Source of the DNA: Nitrospira sp.
Lineage (GTDB): Bacteria > Nitrospirota > Nitrospiria > Nitrospirales > Nitrospiraceae
Direction: 5' to 3'
Length of the DNA: 64,000 nucleotides
Assembly (NCBI GenBank): GCA_019636815.1
Contig: JAHBWT010000006.1
Span: 1-64,000, forward strand
Shown here piece by piece: positions 1 through 9,195 of this stretch. The translations under genes were made by a program, and so were the position numbers. The first letter of the stretch is position 1. Each line of letters starts with the position of its first letter. The notes beneath the pieces are model-generated. The model worked only from the letters and a program-made list of their open reading frames with translations. It was not told the origin of the DNA and did no database searches.

Positions 1-444
1 TGTTCAGCCAAGGACTTCAACTCGTCCATGAATTGCTCGATGTCCTTGAACTCCCGATACACGGACGCAAACCGGACATACGCAACCTGGTCCAGTTGAT
101 GCAACTCTTTCATGACTTCCTCGCCCACCACTCGGCTTTCGATCTCCGTTTCGCCCATTTCCTGAATCCGCTTCTCGATTCGATCGGTCACGGCTTCGAT
201 AGTGCCGGTGCTGATCGGTCGCTTTTCACAGGCTTTCTTGAGGCCCGCGAGAATCTTCGTGCGGTCAAACGACTCGCGGCGACCGTCTTTCTTCACCACG
301 ACCGGCAAAATTTCTTCAACTCGCTCGTACGTGGTATAGCGACGTTTGCAACCAAGACACTCACGGCGGCGGCGAATAACCTCGCCTTCCTTGGCCATGC
401 GAGAATCGACCACCTTGTCTTCGAGTTCATCGCAGAAGGGACAT
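1..444 (-). CDS. nrdR: Transcriptional repressor NrdR (partial, cut by window start)
   Basis: NrdR represses ribonucleotide reductase genes by binding NrdR boxes in response to ATP/dATP. The N-terminus carries the zinc-ribbon cysteines C3, C6, C31 and C34 (CPFC ... CLGC), followed by RRYTTYE and an ATP-cone domain ([17 protein letters not shown]...). 148 codons are visible and the frame is open at position 1, so only the extreme C-terminus is missing. The ATG at 444 is chosen because MKCPFC is the invariant family start. It lies 37 bp downstream of the glyA stop in the same direction, an rplI-glyA-nrdR order, so co-transcription is likely. Confidence 0.95.
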
Positions 445-481
445 TTCACTGGAAGCGACCTGCTCTCTCACTCGCGGCCGA

Positions 482-1747
482 CTAGTAGGGATAAAAGATT
501 GGGAACCTCGCACACAACGCCTTCGCTTGCATGCGAACATCTTCCAACACCTCTGATTCCTGCCGATGCTGGAGAACACGGTCGACCAGTTCGGCGATCT
601 GTTTCATTTCCGGCTCGCGCATCCCACGCGTGGACACGATGGGCGCCCCCAAACGGATGCCGCTGGCGACGGCAGGCGGTTTTTCGTCGTAGGGCACGGC
701 GTTCTTATTGACAATGATCCCGGCCGCATCAAGCGCGGCATCAGCCTCTTTCCCGGTGATCCCCTTGTTCGTGAGATTCAGGAGCATCAGATGGGTGTCC
801 GTTCCCCCCGAGACGATCTTGTAGCCGCGGTCGACAAACTCTTGGGCCAGCATCTTGGCATTGGCCAAGACTTGTTGCTGGTAGCGCTTGAACGACGGAG
901 ACAACGCTTCCTTGAAGGCCACCGCTTTGGCGGCGATCACATGCATCAGCGGCCCACCCTGCAGACCTGGGAAAACCAGCTTATCGACCGCCTTGGCATG
1001 TTCGGCTCGACACATCGTGACACCACCACGCGGCCCACGCAGCGTTTTATGGGTGGTGGTCGTCACGAAGTCGGCATAGGGGACGGGATTCGGATGCAGT
1101 CCGGCTGCAATAAGTCCGGCAACATGGGCAATATCCACCAGCAGATAGGCCCCGACTGACTTGGCAATCTGTTGGAATCGTGGAAAATCCAAGACACGGG
1201 CGTAGGCACTGGCCCCCACAACAATCATGCGAGGTCGGCATTCCTCCGCGACTTTTTGGACGGCATCATAATCGATCATTTCCGTCCGGCGATCGACCCC
1301 ATAAGAGAAGACGCGGAAGAGGATGCCGGAGAAGTTGACTTTACTGCCGTGCGTGAGATGTCCGCCCTGAGCGAGATCCATCCCTAGTATGGTGTCTCCC
1401 GCCTTCAATACCGACAAGTAGGCCGCCATATTGGCCTGCGAACCAGAATGGGGTTGCACATTGACGTGCTCGGCGCCGAAGATTTCCTTGCACCGCTGAA
1501 TCGCCAAATCCTCGACCGTATCGGCATGTTGGCATCCACCGTAGTACCGCTTGCCGGGATAGCCTTCCGCATACTTGTTCGTGAGCAAGGAACCTTGCGC
1601 CGCCAAGACAGCCGGGCTGGCAAAATTTTCCGACGCAATCAAGAGCAGCTTCTCGCGCTGCCGGACTCCTTCCGCCTCGATCGCGGCGTACACCTCGGGA
1701 TCTGCCGTGTTCAATGCGTCCCATGAACCGATCGCGTCGCTGCTCAT
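482..1747 (-). CDS. glyA: Serine hydroxymethyltransferase
   Basis: PLP enzyme of 421 residues, normal family length, that interconverts serine and glycine while loading one-carbon units onto tetrahydrofolate; cytosolic. Visible motifs are [15 protein letters not shown] near the N-terminus, the glycine-rich [11 protein letters not shown], and [14 protein letters not shown] around residue 235 with the PLP-binding lysine. It starts 19 bp after rplI ends and is followed by nrdR. The link to the nearby kbl/tdh genes, which make glycine from threonine, is metabolic rather than operonic. Confidence 0.97.
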   Translation of the reverse strand: MSSDAIGSWDALNTADPEVYAAIEAEGVRQREKLLLIASENFASPAVLAAQGSLLTNKYAEGYPGKRYYGGCQHADTVEDLAIQRCKEIFGAEHVNVQPHSGSQANMAAYLSVLKAGDTILGMDLAQGGHLTHGSKVNFSGILFRVFSYGVDRRTEMIDYDAVQKVAEECRPRMIVVGASAYARVLDFPRFQQIAKSVGAYLLVDIAHVAGLIAAGLHPNPVPYADFVTTTTHKTLRGPRGGVTMCRAEHAKAVDKLVFPGLQGGPLMHVIAAKAVAFKEALSPSFKRYQQQVLANAKMLAQEFVDRGYKIVSGGTDTHLMLLNLTNKGITGKEADAALDAAGIIVNKNAVPYDEKPPAVASGIRLGAPIVSTRGMREPEMKQIAELVDRVLQHRQESEVLEDVRMQAKALCARFPIFYPY

Positions 1748-1766
1748 CTTCTCCGTGCTCCAAATT

Positions 1767-2234
1767 CTACGCCGAAGGCTCTTCGGGCTCTTGCTTCTTC
1801 ACCACATGGACCGCCACTGTCGCCACCACATCCCTGGGCATCTTGATCGGCACGGACACCGTACCAAGCTCCTTGATCGGATGTGCCAATTGGATCTTTC
1901 GTCGATCCACCATCACACCTTGCGCCGCCAGTCCTTCGGCGATGTCTTTGGCGGTGACGGACCCGAACATTTTATCGTCCTTGCCGACCTGCGCCTCAAT
2001 TGTCAGCGAAACCGCCGACACCTTGTTGGCATGGGCTTCAATTTCCAGCTTTTCTTTCTTGGCTTTCTCGGCCGCCACTCGTTTGGCATGCTCGAACGCT
2101 TTGATGCTCCGACTGTCGGCTTCCACGGCCTTGCGACGCGGTAGCAAATAGTTCCGTGCAAATCCATCGGCGACGTTGATGAGGTCGCCAAGATGCCCCA
2201 CCCCTTCCAGGGTCTCTTGAAGAATGACTTTCAT
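1767..2234 (-). CDS. rplI: 50S ribosomal protein L9
   Basis: Large-subunit protein binding 23S rRNA. The start is set by the family signature [17 protein letters not shown] and by AAGGAGTAGGGGC just upstream; a longer open frame to 2351 exists but its extra 39 residues have no L9 character. The 155-residue product has the N-terminal L9 domain ([13 protein letters not shown]), the long connecting helix and the C-terminal domain ([15 protein letters not shown]), with a short acidic tail. First gene of the rplI-glyA-nrdR run; the usual rpsF/rpsR neighbours are not upstream in this window. Confidence 0.95.
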   Translation of the reverse strand: MKVILQETLEGVGHLGDLINVADGFARNYLLPRRKAVEADSRSIKAFEHAKRVAAEKAKKEKLEIEAHANKVSAVSLTIEAQVGKDDKMFGSVTAKDIAEGLAAQGVMVDRRKIQLAHPIKELGTVSVPIKMPRDVVATVAVHVVKKQEPEEPSA

Positions 2235-2447
2235 GCCCCTACTCCTTGCCTGATAAAGGAGCTGAGAATACTGGGGTGACTGCGAAAAGTCAATTCGGAT
2301 GAATACCATTGAACCGGCTTTCACTACGTAAGCAAGTTCATCCATGGGCATAGCCGCAATGCGATCCTACCAGGAATGCGCCATGCCCCCCGGCACGACG
2401 GACAATGTTTTCAGATATCAGGGAGGGGGAAACTTTTGAGATGAGGG

Positions 2448-2661
2448 TTACAGCGCGTTGAATTCTTCCACGGTCAGAGCAGCTTGGCGAATCAATTTAC
2501 GAAGGAGCCCAGGACCCAATTCATCATGCTGTGGAATGGAGAGCGTGTACTCGTATCCAGATTTTACCAACATGACATGCGACCCTCGTTGCCGTGCGAC
2601 CTGCTCGTTCAAATTTTCGCACGACGCCTGACCCCGAACACACCCGAAGGCGTGCGGCCAT
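2448..2661 (-). pseudogene. hicA: HicA-type mRNA interferase toxin, frameshifted
   Basis: The 3' two thirds encodes a typical HicA C-terminus (VARQRGSHVMLVKSGYEYT, then IPQHDELGPGLLRKLIRQA), including the catalytic-type SH. The ATG at 2661 opens a different frame that reads MAARLRVCSGSGVVRKFERAG, which matches the HicA N-terminus (SGxxVxRxLExAG). The two halves are joined by a one-base frameshift near the codon after FERAG, so the toxin should not be made. The start overlaps the stop of the upstream hicB remnant as TGATG, the usual coupling of such pairs. HicA toxins are double-stranded-RNA-binding-fold RNases. The lesion could also be a sequencing error. Confidence 0.75.
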
Positions 2662-2777
2662 CACACGACGACCTCAACCATCCGTTCGGCATCAATCGCC
2701 TGTTTCGCCTCCATCACCTCAAACCATCCTTCGATAGCATCCTTCACGTTGGCGATTGCCTCATCCTGTGAATTGTT
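2661..2777 (-). pseudogene. hicB: HicB-type antitoxin, C-terminal fragment
   Basis: The open frame just before hicA reads DEAIANVKDAIEGWFEVMEA and ends MVEVVV, matching the C-terminal helix and final strand of HicB antitoxins (the EAlxNlxDAI signature). Nothing of the N-terminal RNase-H-like part remains: the frame runs directly into the kbl stop codon at 2776-2778. The antitoxin is therefore 5'-truncated exactly at the kbl gene end, consistent with a deletion that fused the kbl terminus to the middle of hicB. Together with the broken hicA it is a dead toxin-antitoxin module. Confidence 0.65.
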
Positions 2778-3966
2778 ACGGAATGACGCCCAATGCCCGG
2801 CCCACCTTCGCAAACGCCGCCACGGCTTGTTGCAGCTGAGCCGTCGTATGGGCCGCCGACATTTGAGCGCGGATCCTCGCCTGCCCTTGCGGCACCACCG
2901 GATAACTGAACCCGACCGCGTAGATCCCTTCCTTCAGCAACGCTTCCGCCATCGATGTTGCAAGGGCGGCATCACCGAGCATCACGGGAATGATTGGGTG
3001 CTCGCCCGAAACGAGGCGGAAACCAAGAGCGCTCATCTCCTTCCTAAAGTAAGCGGCGTTGGTACGAAGCTGTACTCTCAGATGATCGCCCTGTTTCACC
3101 AGGTCAAGCGCGCACAATGCTCCAGCCACGATGGGAGGAGGAAGCGAGTTCGAAAATAGATAGGGTCTCGATCGTTGACGCAAGAGCTCGATTACCTCGG
3201 CCTTGCCGGAGGTAAACCCGCCGGTCGCGCCACCGAGTGTTTTCCCCAAAGTGCTGGTCACAATCTCGACCCGCTCCGCTACTCCGAAATGAGCCGGTGT
3301 ACCCCGTCCTTGTGGGCCAAGAACACCGGTCGCGTGGCTGTCATCGACCACCACCGCCGCATCGTACCGTTCCGCCAGCTCGACGAGTCGGTCCAGCTTG
3401 GCCAGATCGCCATCCATGGAGAAGACTCCGTCGGTGACGATCAGCCGTAGGCGACAGCCGCTCGCTTCCTTGAGCCGCACTTCGAGGTCAGCCATATCGG
3501 AATGGGCGTATCGGAACCGCTTTGCCTTACAAAGTCTGATCCCGTCGATCAGGCTGGCATGGTTCAAGGCATCGCTGATGACGACATCGCTTTCGTTCAG
3601 CAACACCTCGAATAGGCCCCCGTTCGCGTCAAAGCAGGAACTGTAGAGGATGGTGTCAGCCGTTCCGAGAAACGCACTGACGGCCTGCTCCAGCCGCTTG
3701 TGCAAGTCCTGCGTGCCGCAAATAAAGCGCACGGAGGCCATGCCATAGCCGTGTGTCTCCAAACCCGTTTCCGCGGCCTGCACGATAGCGGGATGATTCG
3801 CAAGCCCCAGATAATTGTTGGCGCAGAGATTGAGAACCTGTCCTTGCGTCACGTGGATCTCGGACCCTTGCGGACCCATCAATCGACGCTCGGTCTTGTA
3901 CAAGCCTTGCGATCGGACCTCGGCGAGGTGAGTCTCAAGCGCCTGTTTAAGGGAGTCGTAGGCCAT
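2776..3966 (-). CDS. kbl: Glycine C-acetyltransferase (2-amino-3-ketobutyrate CoA ligase)
   Basis: PLP enzyme converting 2-amino-3-ketobutyrate plus CoA to glycine and acetyl-CoA, the second step of threonine degradation. The alpha-oxoamine synthase family features are present: [42 protein letters not shown] and [14 protein letters not shown] with the PLP lysine. About 396 residues from MAYDSLKQ at 3966, the family length; an 18-residue longer start at 4020 is possible but lacks family similarity. tdh lies upstream in the same direction, forming the standard tdh-kbl pair. Confidence 0.95.
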   Translation of the reverse strand: MAYDSLKQALETHLAEVRSQGLYKTERRLMGPQGSEIHVTQGQVLNLCANNYLGLANHPAIVQAAETGLETHGYGMASVRFICGTQDLHKRLEQAVSAFLGTADTILYSSCFDANGGLFEVLLNESDVVISDALNHASLIDGIRLCKAKRFRYAHSDMADLEVRLKEASGCRLRLIVTDGVFSMDGDLAKLDRLVELAERYDAAVVVDDSHATGVLGPQGRGTPAHFGVAERVEIVTSTLGKTLGGATGGFTSGKAEVIELLRQRSRPYLFSNSLPPPIVAGALCALDLVKQGDHLRVQLRTNAAYFRKEMSALGFRLVSGEHPIIPVMLGDAALATSMAEALLKEGIYAVGFSYPVVPQGQARIRAQMSAAHTTAQLQQAVAAFAKVGRALGVIP

Positions 3967-4057
3967 CGTGAAAAAATGTCGTTCGGAATCTGTCGGTCTG
4001 ATAAATTTCCGAACACTCAACAGATCGTCAGATCAACAAATCTCTCACATGCTTCGC

Positions 4058-5092
4058 TCACGGGATCAAGACCACCTTTCCACATTGCCCCGACTGGATC
4101 AAGTCAAACCCGGTCGCAAACTCGCGCAACGGGAACGAATGCGTGATGACCGGCCGAATATCGAGGCCCGCTTTGAAGAGGCCTGCCAATCGATACCAAG
4201 TACTAAAGAGGCGCCGTCCGGTGATCCCATAGACGCGAATACCTTTAAAAATGATTTCGTTAGGCAGATCGAAGCAGACCGAACCGGTCGGAATGCCGAA
4301 GAGGGTCACACGTCCGCCGTTCTTTACCGCTTGGAAGACTTGGTGCAACGCCGCGGGGTTTCCCGACATCTCCAGCGCGGCATCGGCCCCTTCCCCGGCC
4401 GTGATCTCGAGGATCGCTGCCGCAATCCGTTCGGGCAAGTCCACCTTGGCGTTCAGAACATGGTCCACTCCGACCTGCTTCGCCAAACTCAGTCGATAGT
4501 CGCTGACATCCGAGGCGATAATCGTCGCGGCACCAGCCGTTCGTGCCACAGCGGCGGCAAACAGCCCCGTTGGCCCGCACCCTGTAATCAACACCGTCTG
4601 CCCGGTCAGGTCTTCAATCAGCGCAGCATCAACGGCATTCCCAAGCGGTTCTTGCGCGCAAGCTAACTCCGGAGGAATATCTGGATCCGTGCGCCACAAG
4701 ACACTCTCTGGGAGCACAACATACTGCGCGTATGACCCGTCTCGGTCGATCCCGAGAATCTTGTAATTCTTGCACACGTGAGCCTGGCCTGTGCGGCATT
4801 GAAAGCAGGCTCCACAGGTCAAGTGTGATTCAGCGGCGACATAATCACCGACTTTGACAAGAGACACATCCCGTCCCACCTCCACAACATGGCCGCACAG
4901 TTCATGGCCGATGATGCGTGGCGGATGAACCCGCCGTTGCGCCCATTCATCCCAACGATAGATATGGACATCCGTTCCACACAATGATGTGGCCGCCACC
5001 TTCACCACCGCGTCGTGCGGTCCAGGGGTTGGATCTTCCCACTCGGTCAGAGTTAAGCCTGATCCCGCTGTAGTTTTGACGAGAGCTTGCAT
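4058..5092 (-). CDS. tdh: L-threonine 3-dehydrogenase
   Basis: NAD-dependent, zinc-containing medium-chain dehydrogenase that oxidises threonine to 2-amino-3-ketobutyrate, the substrate of Kbl encoded next. 344 residues. Catalytic zinc site TSLCGTDVHIY and GHELCGHVVEVG; structural zinc cysteines in CGACFQCRTGQAHVC; Rossmann motif TGCGPTGLFAAAVA. The TDH-specific HIYxWDEWAQ is present. Divergent from the TonB-like gene at 5191, with about 100 bp between them that must hold both promoters. Confidence 0.95.
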   Translation of the reverse strand: MQALVKTTAGSGLTLTEWEDPTPGPHDAVVKVAATSLCGTDVHIYRWDEWAQRRVHPPRIIGHELCGHVVEVGRDVSLVKVGDYVAAESHLTCGACFQCRTGQAHVCKNYKILGIDRDGSYAQYVVLPESVLWRTDPDIPPELACAQEPLGNAVDAALIEDLTGQTVLITGCGPTGLFAAAVARTAGAATIIASDVSDYRLSLAKQVGVDHVLNAKVDLPERIAAAILEITAGEGADAALEMSGNPAALHQVFQAVKNGGRVTLFGIPTGSVCFDLPNEIIFKGIRVYGITGRRLFSTWYRLAGLFKAGLDIRPVITHSFPLREFATGFDLIQSGQCGKVVLIP

Positions 5093-5190
5093 GCACTCTA
5101 TTGTATACCAGGTTCAACCGTTGGACCTTACTGTTTCAGCGAAAGAAACGAGTTGCGCCGAGGTCCAGCGATGGGTAGGATGCCCGAACC

Positions 5191-6183
5191 ATGGTTCATC
5201 CAGCTGCGACACGTCTCATTGTGGTCGCCGGATTGTTGGGTGTGGCGTCGTATCAAGGCCCCGCCGAGGCGAGCACGCCAACAGTGGCCCGCCCCATCAC
5301 GCCTCAGACTGCTTCTTTTGAACAACAACGGGCGACATTCGATTTTACGGGTTCGAATGGGTCCGGCAATCTGCAACTCGGTCAACCGCTTGAGCTGTCG
5401 ATTACACTCGACGGAATGGCTCCGGACTCCATGCCGTTTGTGGCCATCTGTGAATCGGCCCATTTTGAATCACAGATCGTGCCTTTGAAACATGATCCTA
5501 GTTCGTCGGTGATGAACGCGACCACCACCTTTGTGCCAGTCGCGCAAGACCGGCCTTCCCTTGGCCCACACGTTTCTCGACTCCACGTGACTTTCGCCAG
5601 ATCAACCGAAACAAAATTTGAACGCGTGATGACTCGGATTGTGTATCTCACAATGGGTGACACCAGGCCTGCCAGCGATGAACAGACATTGCTCACCACC
5701 AAGCAAGCTTCACCGAGTGAAAGCGATCTCGCCGCCGGCCAAGCCGAGCCTTTGCCTGGTGCGATCCCCCTGGTCAGCGAGGAAGTGATGGAGGAAGATC
5801 TCCTGCCATCTCGTTCCGCACAACCAACACCGGCCTATTGGCACCAGGTGCGAGACCTCCTGAACCGGAGTTGGAATCGTGCCACCCTGAGCATGCCGCC
5901 CTCTTCGTCCCACCAAACCGTGCGCGTGCAATTTCAGATCTATCCCGGGGGGCGCGCTCAGTTGATGCAGATTGCGGACGGATCGGGCGTCTCTGAAATC
6001 GACCAAGCCGGCATCCAGGCGATCGCCGATGCGCAACCGTTCCCACCGTTTCCTGTGGGGGTCGGAAACGAACCGATCGAGATCCACGTGCGATTACAGA
6101 CCGGTTCAAAAGCCGGAGTACGGGACTTCCGTACCGGAACCCCCAGGCAGCTTGGACGAACAATCAGCGCCCCGAAGCACTGA
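5191..6183 (+). CDS. Exported protein with TonB C-terminal-like domain
   Basis: 330 residues with an N-terminal hydrophobic segment (about 8-22, TRLIVVAGLLGVASYQ) that could be a signal peptide or anchor. The last 110 residues (VRVQFQIYPGGRAQLMQIADGS, then EIDQAGIQAIADAQPFPPFP) match the TonB C-terminal domain, which couples inner-membrane energy to outer-membrane receptors. The proline-rich spacer of classical TonB is weak or missing, and no exbB/exbD lie beside it, so it may be a TonB-fold protein with another role. Followed after 23 bp by the yceI-like gene in the same direction. Confidence 0.75.
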   Translation: MVHPAATRLIVVAGLLGVASYQGPAEASTPTVARPITPQTASFEQQRATFDFTGSNGSGNLQLGQPLELSITLDGMAPDSMPFVAICESAHFESQIVPLKHDPSSSVMNATTTFVPVAQDRPSLGPHVSRLHVTFARSTETKFERVMTRIVYLTMGDTRPASDEQTLLTTKQASPSESDLAAGQAEPLPGAIPLVSEEVMEEDLLPSRSAQPTPAYWHQVRDLLNRSWNRATLSMPPSSSHQTVRVQFQIYPGGRAQLMQIADGSGVSEIDQAGIQAIADAQPFPPFPVGVGNEPIEIHVRLQTGSKAGVRDFRTGTPRQLGRTISAPKH

Positions 6184-6206
6184 GCCGGCCGCTCATGGAG
6201 GAGTTC

Positions 6207-6845
6207 ATGAAGAAACCGCACGTCAAAGGGGCGCGCCTCGGATCGAATTGGACGGTCGGCATGGCGATGGTGAGTCTTCTCACACTCTTCCCAATCGCCG
6301 CCGGAGCGGAAACCGCTCGCTGGGACATCGATCCGGATCACTCATCGATCGAGTTTCGCGTCGCACATATGGTGGTCTCCAAAACGTCGGGTCGGTTCAG
6401 AGACTACCAGGGATTCGTCGAGATGGACGCAGACGCGAAGACGTTGAAGTCGATCGAAGCTACGATCAAGACGGAGTCTATCGATACCAATCATGACAAA
6501 CGCGACGCGCATCTGCGCAATGCCGATTTCTTGGATGTCGAACGGTTTCCGACGATGACATACACGATGAAGCAGTACCGGAAGCAAGGAGACACCTACA
6601 CCGTCATCGGCGACCTTACTCTGCGTGGCGTGACCAAAGAAATCACGCTCAATGTGACATTCAACGGCGTCACCAAAGATCCCTGGGGCAACACGAGGGC
6701 CGGTTTCAGCGCCGATGGCACACTCAACCGCAAGGATTTCGGCATGGTATGGAACAAAGTCCTCGATAGCGGTGGGCTCGTCGTTGGAGACGAGGTACAG
6801 ATCCGTTTGGACATTGAGTGCATTAAGGCCAAGAAACCTTCTTAA
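6207..6845 (+). CDS. YceI family protein
   Basis: Periplasmic lipocalin-like beta-barrel that binds polyisoprenoid or other lipophilic molecules. Signal peptide (SNWTVGMAMVSLLTLFPIAAGAE), then the family opening ARWDIDPDHSSIEFRVAHM, DTNHDKRDAHLRNADFLDVE and GDLTLRGVTKEITLNV. The ATG at 6207 is preferred over 6195 because TGGAGGAGTTC sits directly before it; 212 residues. Sits 23 bp behind the TonB-like gene, probably one transcript. The precise ligand cannot be told from sequence. Confidence 0.93.
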   Translation: MKKPHVKGARLGSNWTVGMAMVSLLTLFPIAAGAETARWDIDPDHSSIEFRVAHMVVSKTSGRFRDYQGFVEMDADAKTLKSIEATIKTESIDTNHDKRDAHLRNADFLDVERFPTMTYTMKQYRKQGDTYTVIGDLTLRGVTKEITLNVTFNGVTKDPWGNTRAGFSADGTLNRKDFGMVWNKVLDSGGLVVGDEVQIRLDIECIKAKKPS

Positions 6846-6899
6846 CTCACCTTGGCGGCGGTATTACATTAGATCGCCTATCACATGAGGCAGTGATCA

Positions 6900-7898
6900 A
6901 TGAAGGCGATGGTGCTCGACCATACGGGCGATGTGTCCAGCCACCCCTTGCACCTTCGAGATCAGCCTCCCCCTACCCCGCAGCCTGGTCAGGTCCTCGT
7001 TAAGGTTCACGTCTGCGGCATCTGCCGCACCGATCTCCATGTGGTGGAGGGTGAACTTCCTGACCCTACCTTACCGTTGATCCCAGGCCATCAGGCGGTC
7101 GGCGCGGTAGTGCGAGTCGGTTTCCAGGTCTCAGAGATCAAGGAAGGGGATCGTGTCGGAATTGCGTGGCTTCAAGGAACATGTGGGCAGTGTGAGTTCT
7201 GCACAAGCGGGCGAGAAAATCTCTGTTTACATGCGAAGTTCACCGGCTATCAGGTTGATGGAGGGTATGCTGAGTATGCTGCCGTACCTGCGCGATTCGC
7301 CTACCTCATCCCATCGATCTTTTCGGATGATGAAGCCGCGCCGTTGCTCTGTGCCGGCATCATCGGCTACCGAGCCTTGCGGCTCAGCGGTATCAAGCCT
7401 GGCCAGCGTCTCGGCTTGTATGGATTCGGCGCATCGGCTCATATCGCCATCCAGATCGCGCGCCACTGGGGCTGTCAGGTATATGTGAGTTCGCTGAAAC
7501 GAGAACACCAGGAATTGGCCAGGCAATTGGGAGCTGTCTGGGTCGGCGGAGCGACGGAGATGCCATCCGATAAACTGCATGGGTCGATCATCTTTGCACC
7601 GGCCGGTGAACTTGTGCCTCCTGCATTGCGAGCGCTCGACAGAGGCGGCACGTTGGCCTTGGCCGGCATCCACATGTCAGCCATTCCTTCGCTAGACTAC
7701 GATCGTGAGATATTCGGGGAGCGAGTCATCCGCAGCGTCACAGCCAACACGAGGCAGGACGGAATCGATCTGTTGCGCGAAGCAGCGGCGATTCCGATCA
7801 AACCACATACAGTCCGTTTTCCGCTTGAAGAGGCCAACCGAGCGCTACAAGAATTGAAAGCCGGGAACTTTCAGGGGGCAGCAGTGCTTACGCTGTGA
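6900..7898 (+). CDS. Zinc-dependent alcohol dehydrogenase family protein
   Basis: Medium-chain dehydrogenase, 332 residues, with catalytic zinc residues in VCGICRTDLHVVEG and GHQAVGAVVRVG, and structural zinc cysteines GTCGQCEFCTSGRENLC. The nucleotide-binding region is LGLYGFGASAHIAIQIA, a GxGxxA variant. Resembles the AdhA/AdhP class acting on primary alcohols, but the substrate is not evident. The terminal 200 bp of this gene is repeated at 8684-8887, on the far side of a toxin-antitoxin pair. Confidence 0.92.
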   Translation: MKAMVLDHTGDVSSHPLHLRDQPPPTPQPGQVLVKVHVCGICRTDLHVVEGELPDPTLPLIPGHQAVGAVVRVGFQVSEIKEGDRVGIAWLQGTCGQCEFCTSGRENLCLHAKFTGYQVDGGYAEYAAVPARFAYLIPSIFSDDEAAPLLCAGIIGYRALRLSGIKPGQRLGLYGFGASAHIAIQIARHWGCQVYVSSLKREHQELARQLGAVWVGGATEMPSDKLHGSIIFAPAGELVPPALRALDRGGTLALAGIHMSAIPSLDYDREIFGERVIRSVTANTRQDGIDLLREAAAIPIKPHTVRFPLEEANRALQELKAGNFQGAAVLTL

Positions 7899-7986
7899 TC
7901 GTAGCCGGCCAAGGGCCGGCACGACGACCGGTGCCGTCGGGCGGCTCCATGTTGACAACAGGCACACATCGTCATAGCATCTCAAC

Positions 7987-8274
7987 ATGGAGGAAGGGGA
8001 CTATGCCTTTGATCCGGACAAGAACGCCTGGCTCATCCGGGAGCGAGGAATCAGCTTCGAGCAGATCATCGCACTGATCGAAAGCGGCCATCTCGTTCAG
8101 GTGTTGGAACATCACGATCGCCAGCGGTATCCCAACCAGCTTCTTTATGAGGTTGATATCGATGGATATATCTACGTCGTTCCGGTGATCAGAGAGCACC
8201 GGACACTGTTTTTAAAGACGATCTATCCGAGCCGAAAAGCTACCAGAAACCGTACGAAAGGAAGCACACCATGA
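7987..8274 (+). CDS. BrnT-like toxin of a type II toxin-antitoxin pair
   Basis: 95 residues beginning with FDPDKNAWLIRERGISFEQI and ending with a VPVI ... LFLKTIYPSRKA segment. The pattern FDxxKNxWL, RGISFE and LKTIYPSR is that of BrnT-type small RNase toxins, which share a RelE-like fold. Its stop overlaps the start of the following antitoxin gene (ATGA at 8271-8274), the usual translational coupling. Flanked by the dehydrogenase gene and its duplicated 3' tail, suggesting insertion as a cassette. Family assignment is by motif recognition only. Confidence 0.7.
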   Translation: MEEGDYAFDPDKNAWLIRERGISFEQIIALIESGHLVQVLEHHDRQRYPNQLLYEVDIDGYIYVVPVIREHRTLFLKTIYPSRKATRNRTKGSTP

Positions 8275-8552
8275 AGAAGAAAGCGGTGTTGGACAAAGAC
8301 GAAGAAGAGCTGATTGCTGAGTACGAACGCGGCGCTTTTAGACCGGTCAAGAACCAGAACACGGCCAGAAAGGAAGCCATGGAAGCCGCTCGGCGTTACA
8401 CCCGCAAGGACGCCCGGATCAATATCCGATTGTCGACCGCCGACCTTGAAATGCTGAAGCGGCGAGCTGCCGAAGAAGGTCTGCCCTATCAAAGCTTGAT
8501 TGCCAGTATCCTGCATAAATACGTCAGCCGCTCTGCGCCACAGGCAAATTGA
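8271..8552 (+). CDS. Ribbon-helix-helix (CopG/BrnA-like) antitoxin
   Basis: 93 residues. The C-terminal half, ARINIRLSTADLEMLKRRAA followed by GLPYQSLIASILHKY, is a ribbon-helix-helix DNA-binding domain like CopG antitoxins; the N-terminal part EEELIAEYERGAFRPVKN would bind the toxin. AAGGAAGC lies before the ATG, which overlaps the toxin stop by four bases. Expected to neutralise the toxin and repress the pair. Confidence 0.8.
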   Translation: MKKKAVLDKDEEELIAEYERGAFRPVKNQNTARKEAMEAARRYTRKDARINIRLSTADLEMLKRRAAEEGLPYQSLIASILHKYVSRSAPQAN

Positions 8553-8683
8553 CCAACCCTCGTTTGGATAGGCCTGTCGAAGGGCTTAGCCTGAACGGAA
8601 AATCCTAGTCGTTTCAGATGATCACTCCGTTCCCCTGAGCAGATCGAAGGGGGAGCAGAAGGTTCGCACGCAGCCTGCTCGAC

Positions 8684-8887
8684 TGCGATCGCGACGTGTT
8701 CGGCGAGCGGGTCATCAGCAGCGTCACAGCCAACACGAGACAGGACGGAATCGATCTGTTGCGCGAAGCAGCGGCGATTCCAATCAAACCGCATACAGTC
8801 CGTTTTCCGCTTGAAGAAGCGAACCGTGTGCGGCAGGAACTCAAAGCTGGGAGCTTTCAAGGAGCAGCAGTGCTGGCAGTGCAATGA
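8684..8887 (+). pseudogene. Duplicated 3' end of the alcohol dehydrogenase gene
   Basis: The translated stretch FGERVISSVTANTRQDGIDL onward is nearly the same as the last 63 residues of the dehydrogenase at 6900-7898 (FGERVIRSVTANTRQDGIDL...). DNA identity is very high over about 95 central bases (compare 7733-7830 with 8716-8813) and lower at both ends. No 5' part of the gene is present: upstream lies non-coding DNA with a palindromic repeat-like stretch (cctgtcgaaggg / cccctgagcagatcgaaggg, 8570-8655). It is a remnant of a paralogue or a segmental duplication. Confidence 0.85.
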
Positions 8888-8904
8888 AGCACGGGTGAAG
8901 AACC

Positions 8905-9126
8905 ATGAAGGACTACCATATCAACATTTTCTACAGCGAAGTAGACAGAGGATACATCGCCGACATTCCCGACCTTGATGCCTGTTCAGCGTTTGGGAAG
9001 ACTCCAGCCGAAGCGCTCAAGCAAGCGGAAGTCGCGAAACGAGCCTGGCTGTCAGCGGCGCGCGCTGAAAAGAAACCTATTCCCAAACTGCGATATCGCC
9101 CGGCCATCTATCAAACCGGCGCATAA
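8905..9126 (+). CDS. HicB-family antitoxin, orphan
   Basis: 73 residues, MKDYHINIFYSEVDRGYIAD then IPDLDACSAFGKTPAEALKQ: the compact HicB N-terminal domain (a partial RNase-H-like fold) with YSExDxGYIADxPDL. The C-terminal tail KPIPKLRYRPAIYQ lacks an obvious DNA-binding domain, as in short HicB proteins. No hicA is found next to it; a decayed hicA/hicB fragment exists at 2448-2777 but comes from a different copy. May be a solitary antitoxin or a leftover. Confidence 0.8.
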   Translation: MKDYHINIFYSEVDRGYIADIPDLDACSAFGKTPAEALKQAEVAKRAWLSAARAEKKPIPKLRYRPAIYQTGA

Positions 9127-9195
9127 GCTCAACCGTCCATTCTGGCGTTCGGCTCCTCAGTGCCGAGTGATGCACAATACAAAGTGACGTCTCCT

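Noticed and set aside
8520-8690. CRISPR-like or REP repeat between antitoxin gene and duplicated tail
   Set aside because: Only two related short stretches (tgtcgaaggg, cagatcgaaggg) with no regular spacing, so it is not an array.
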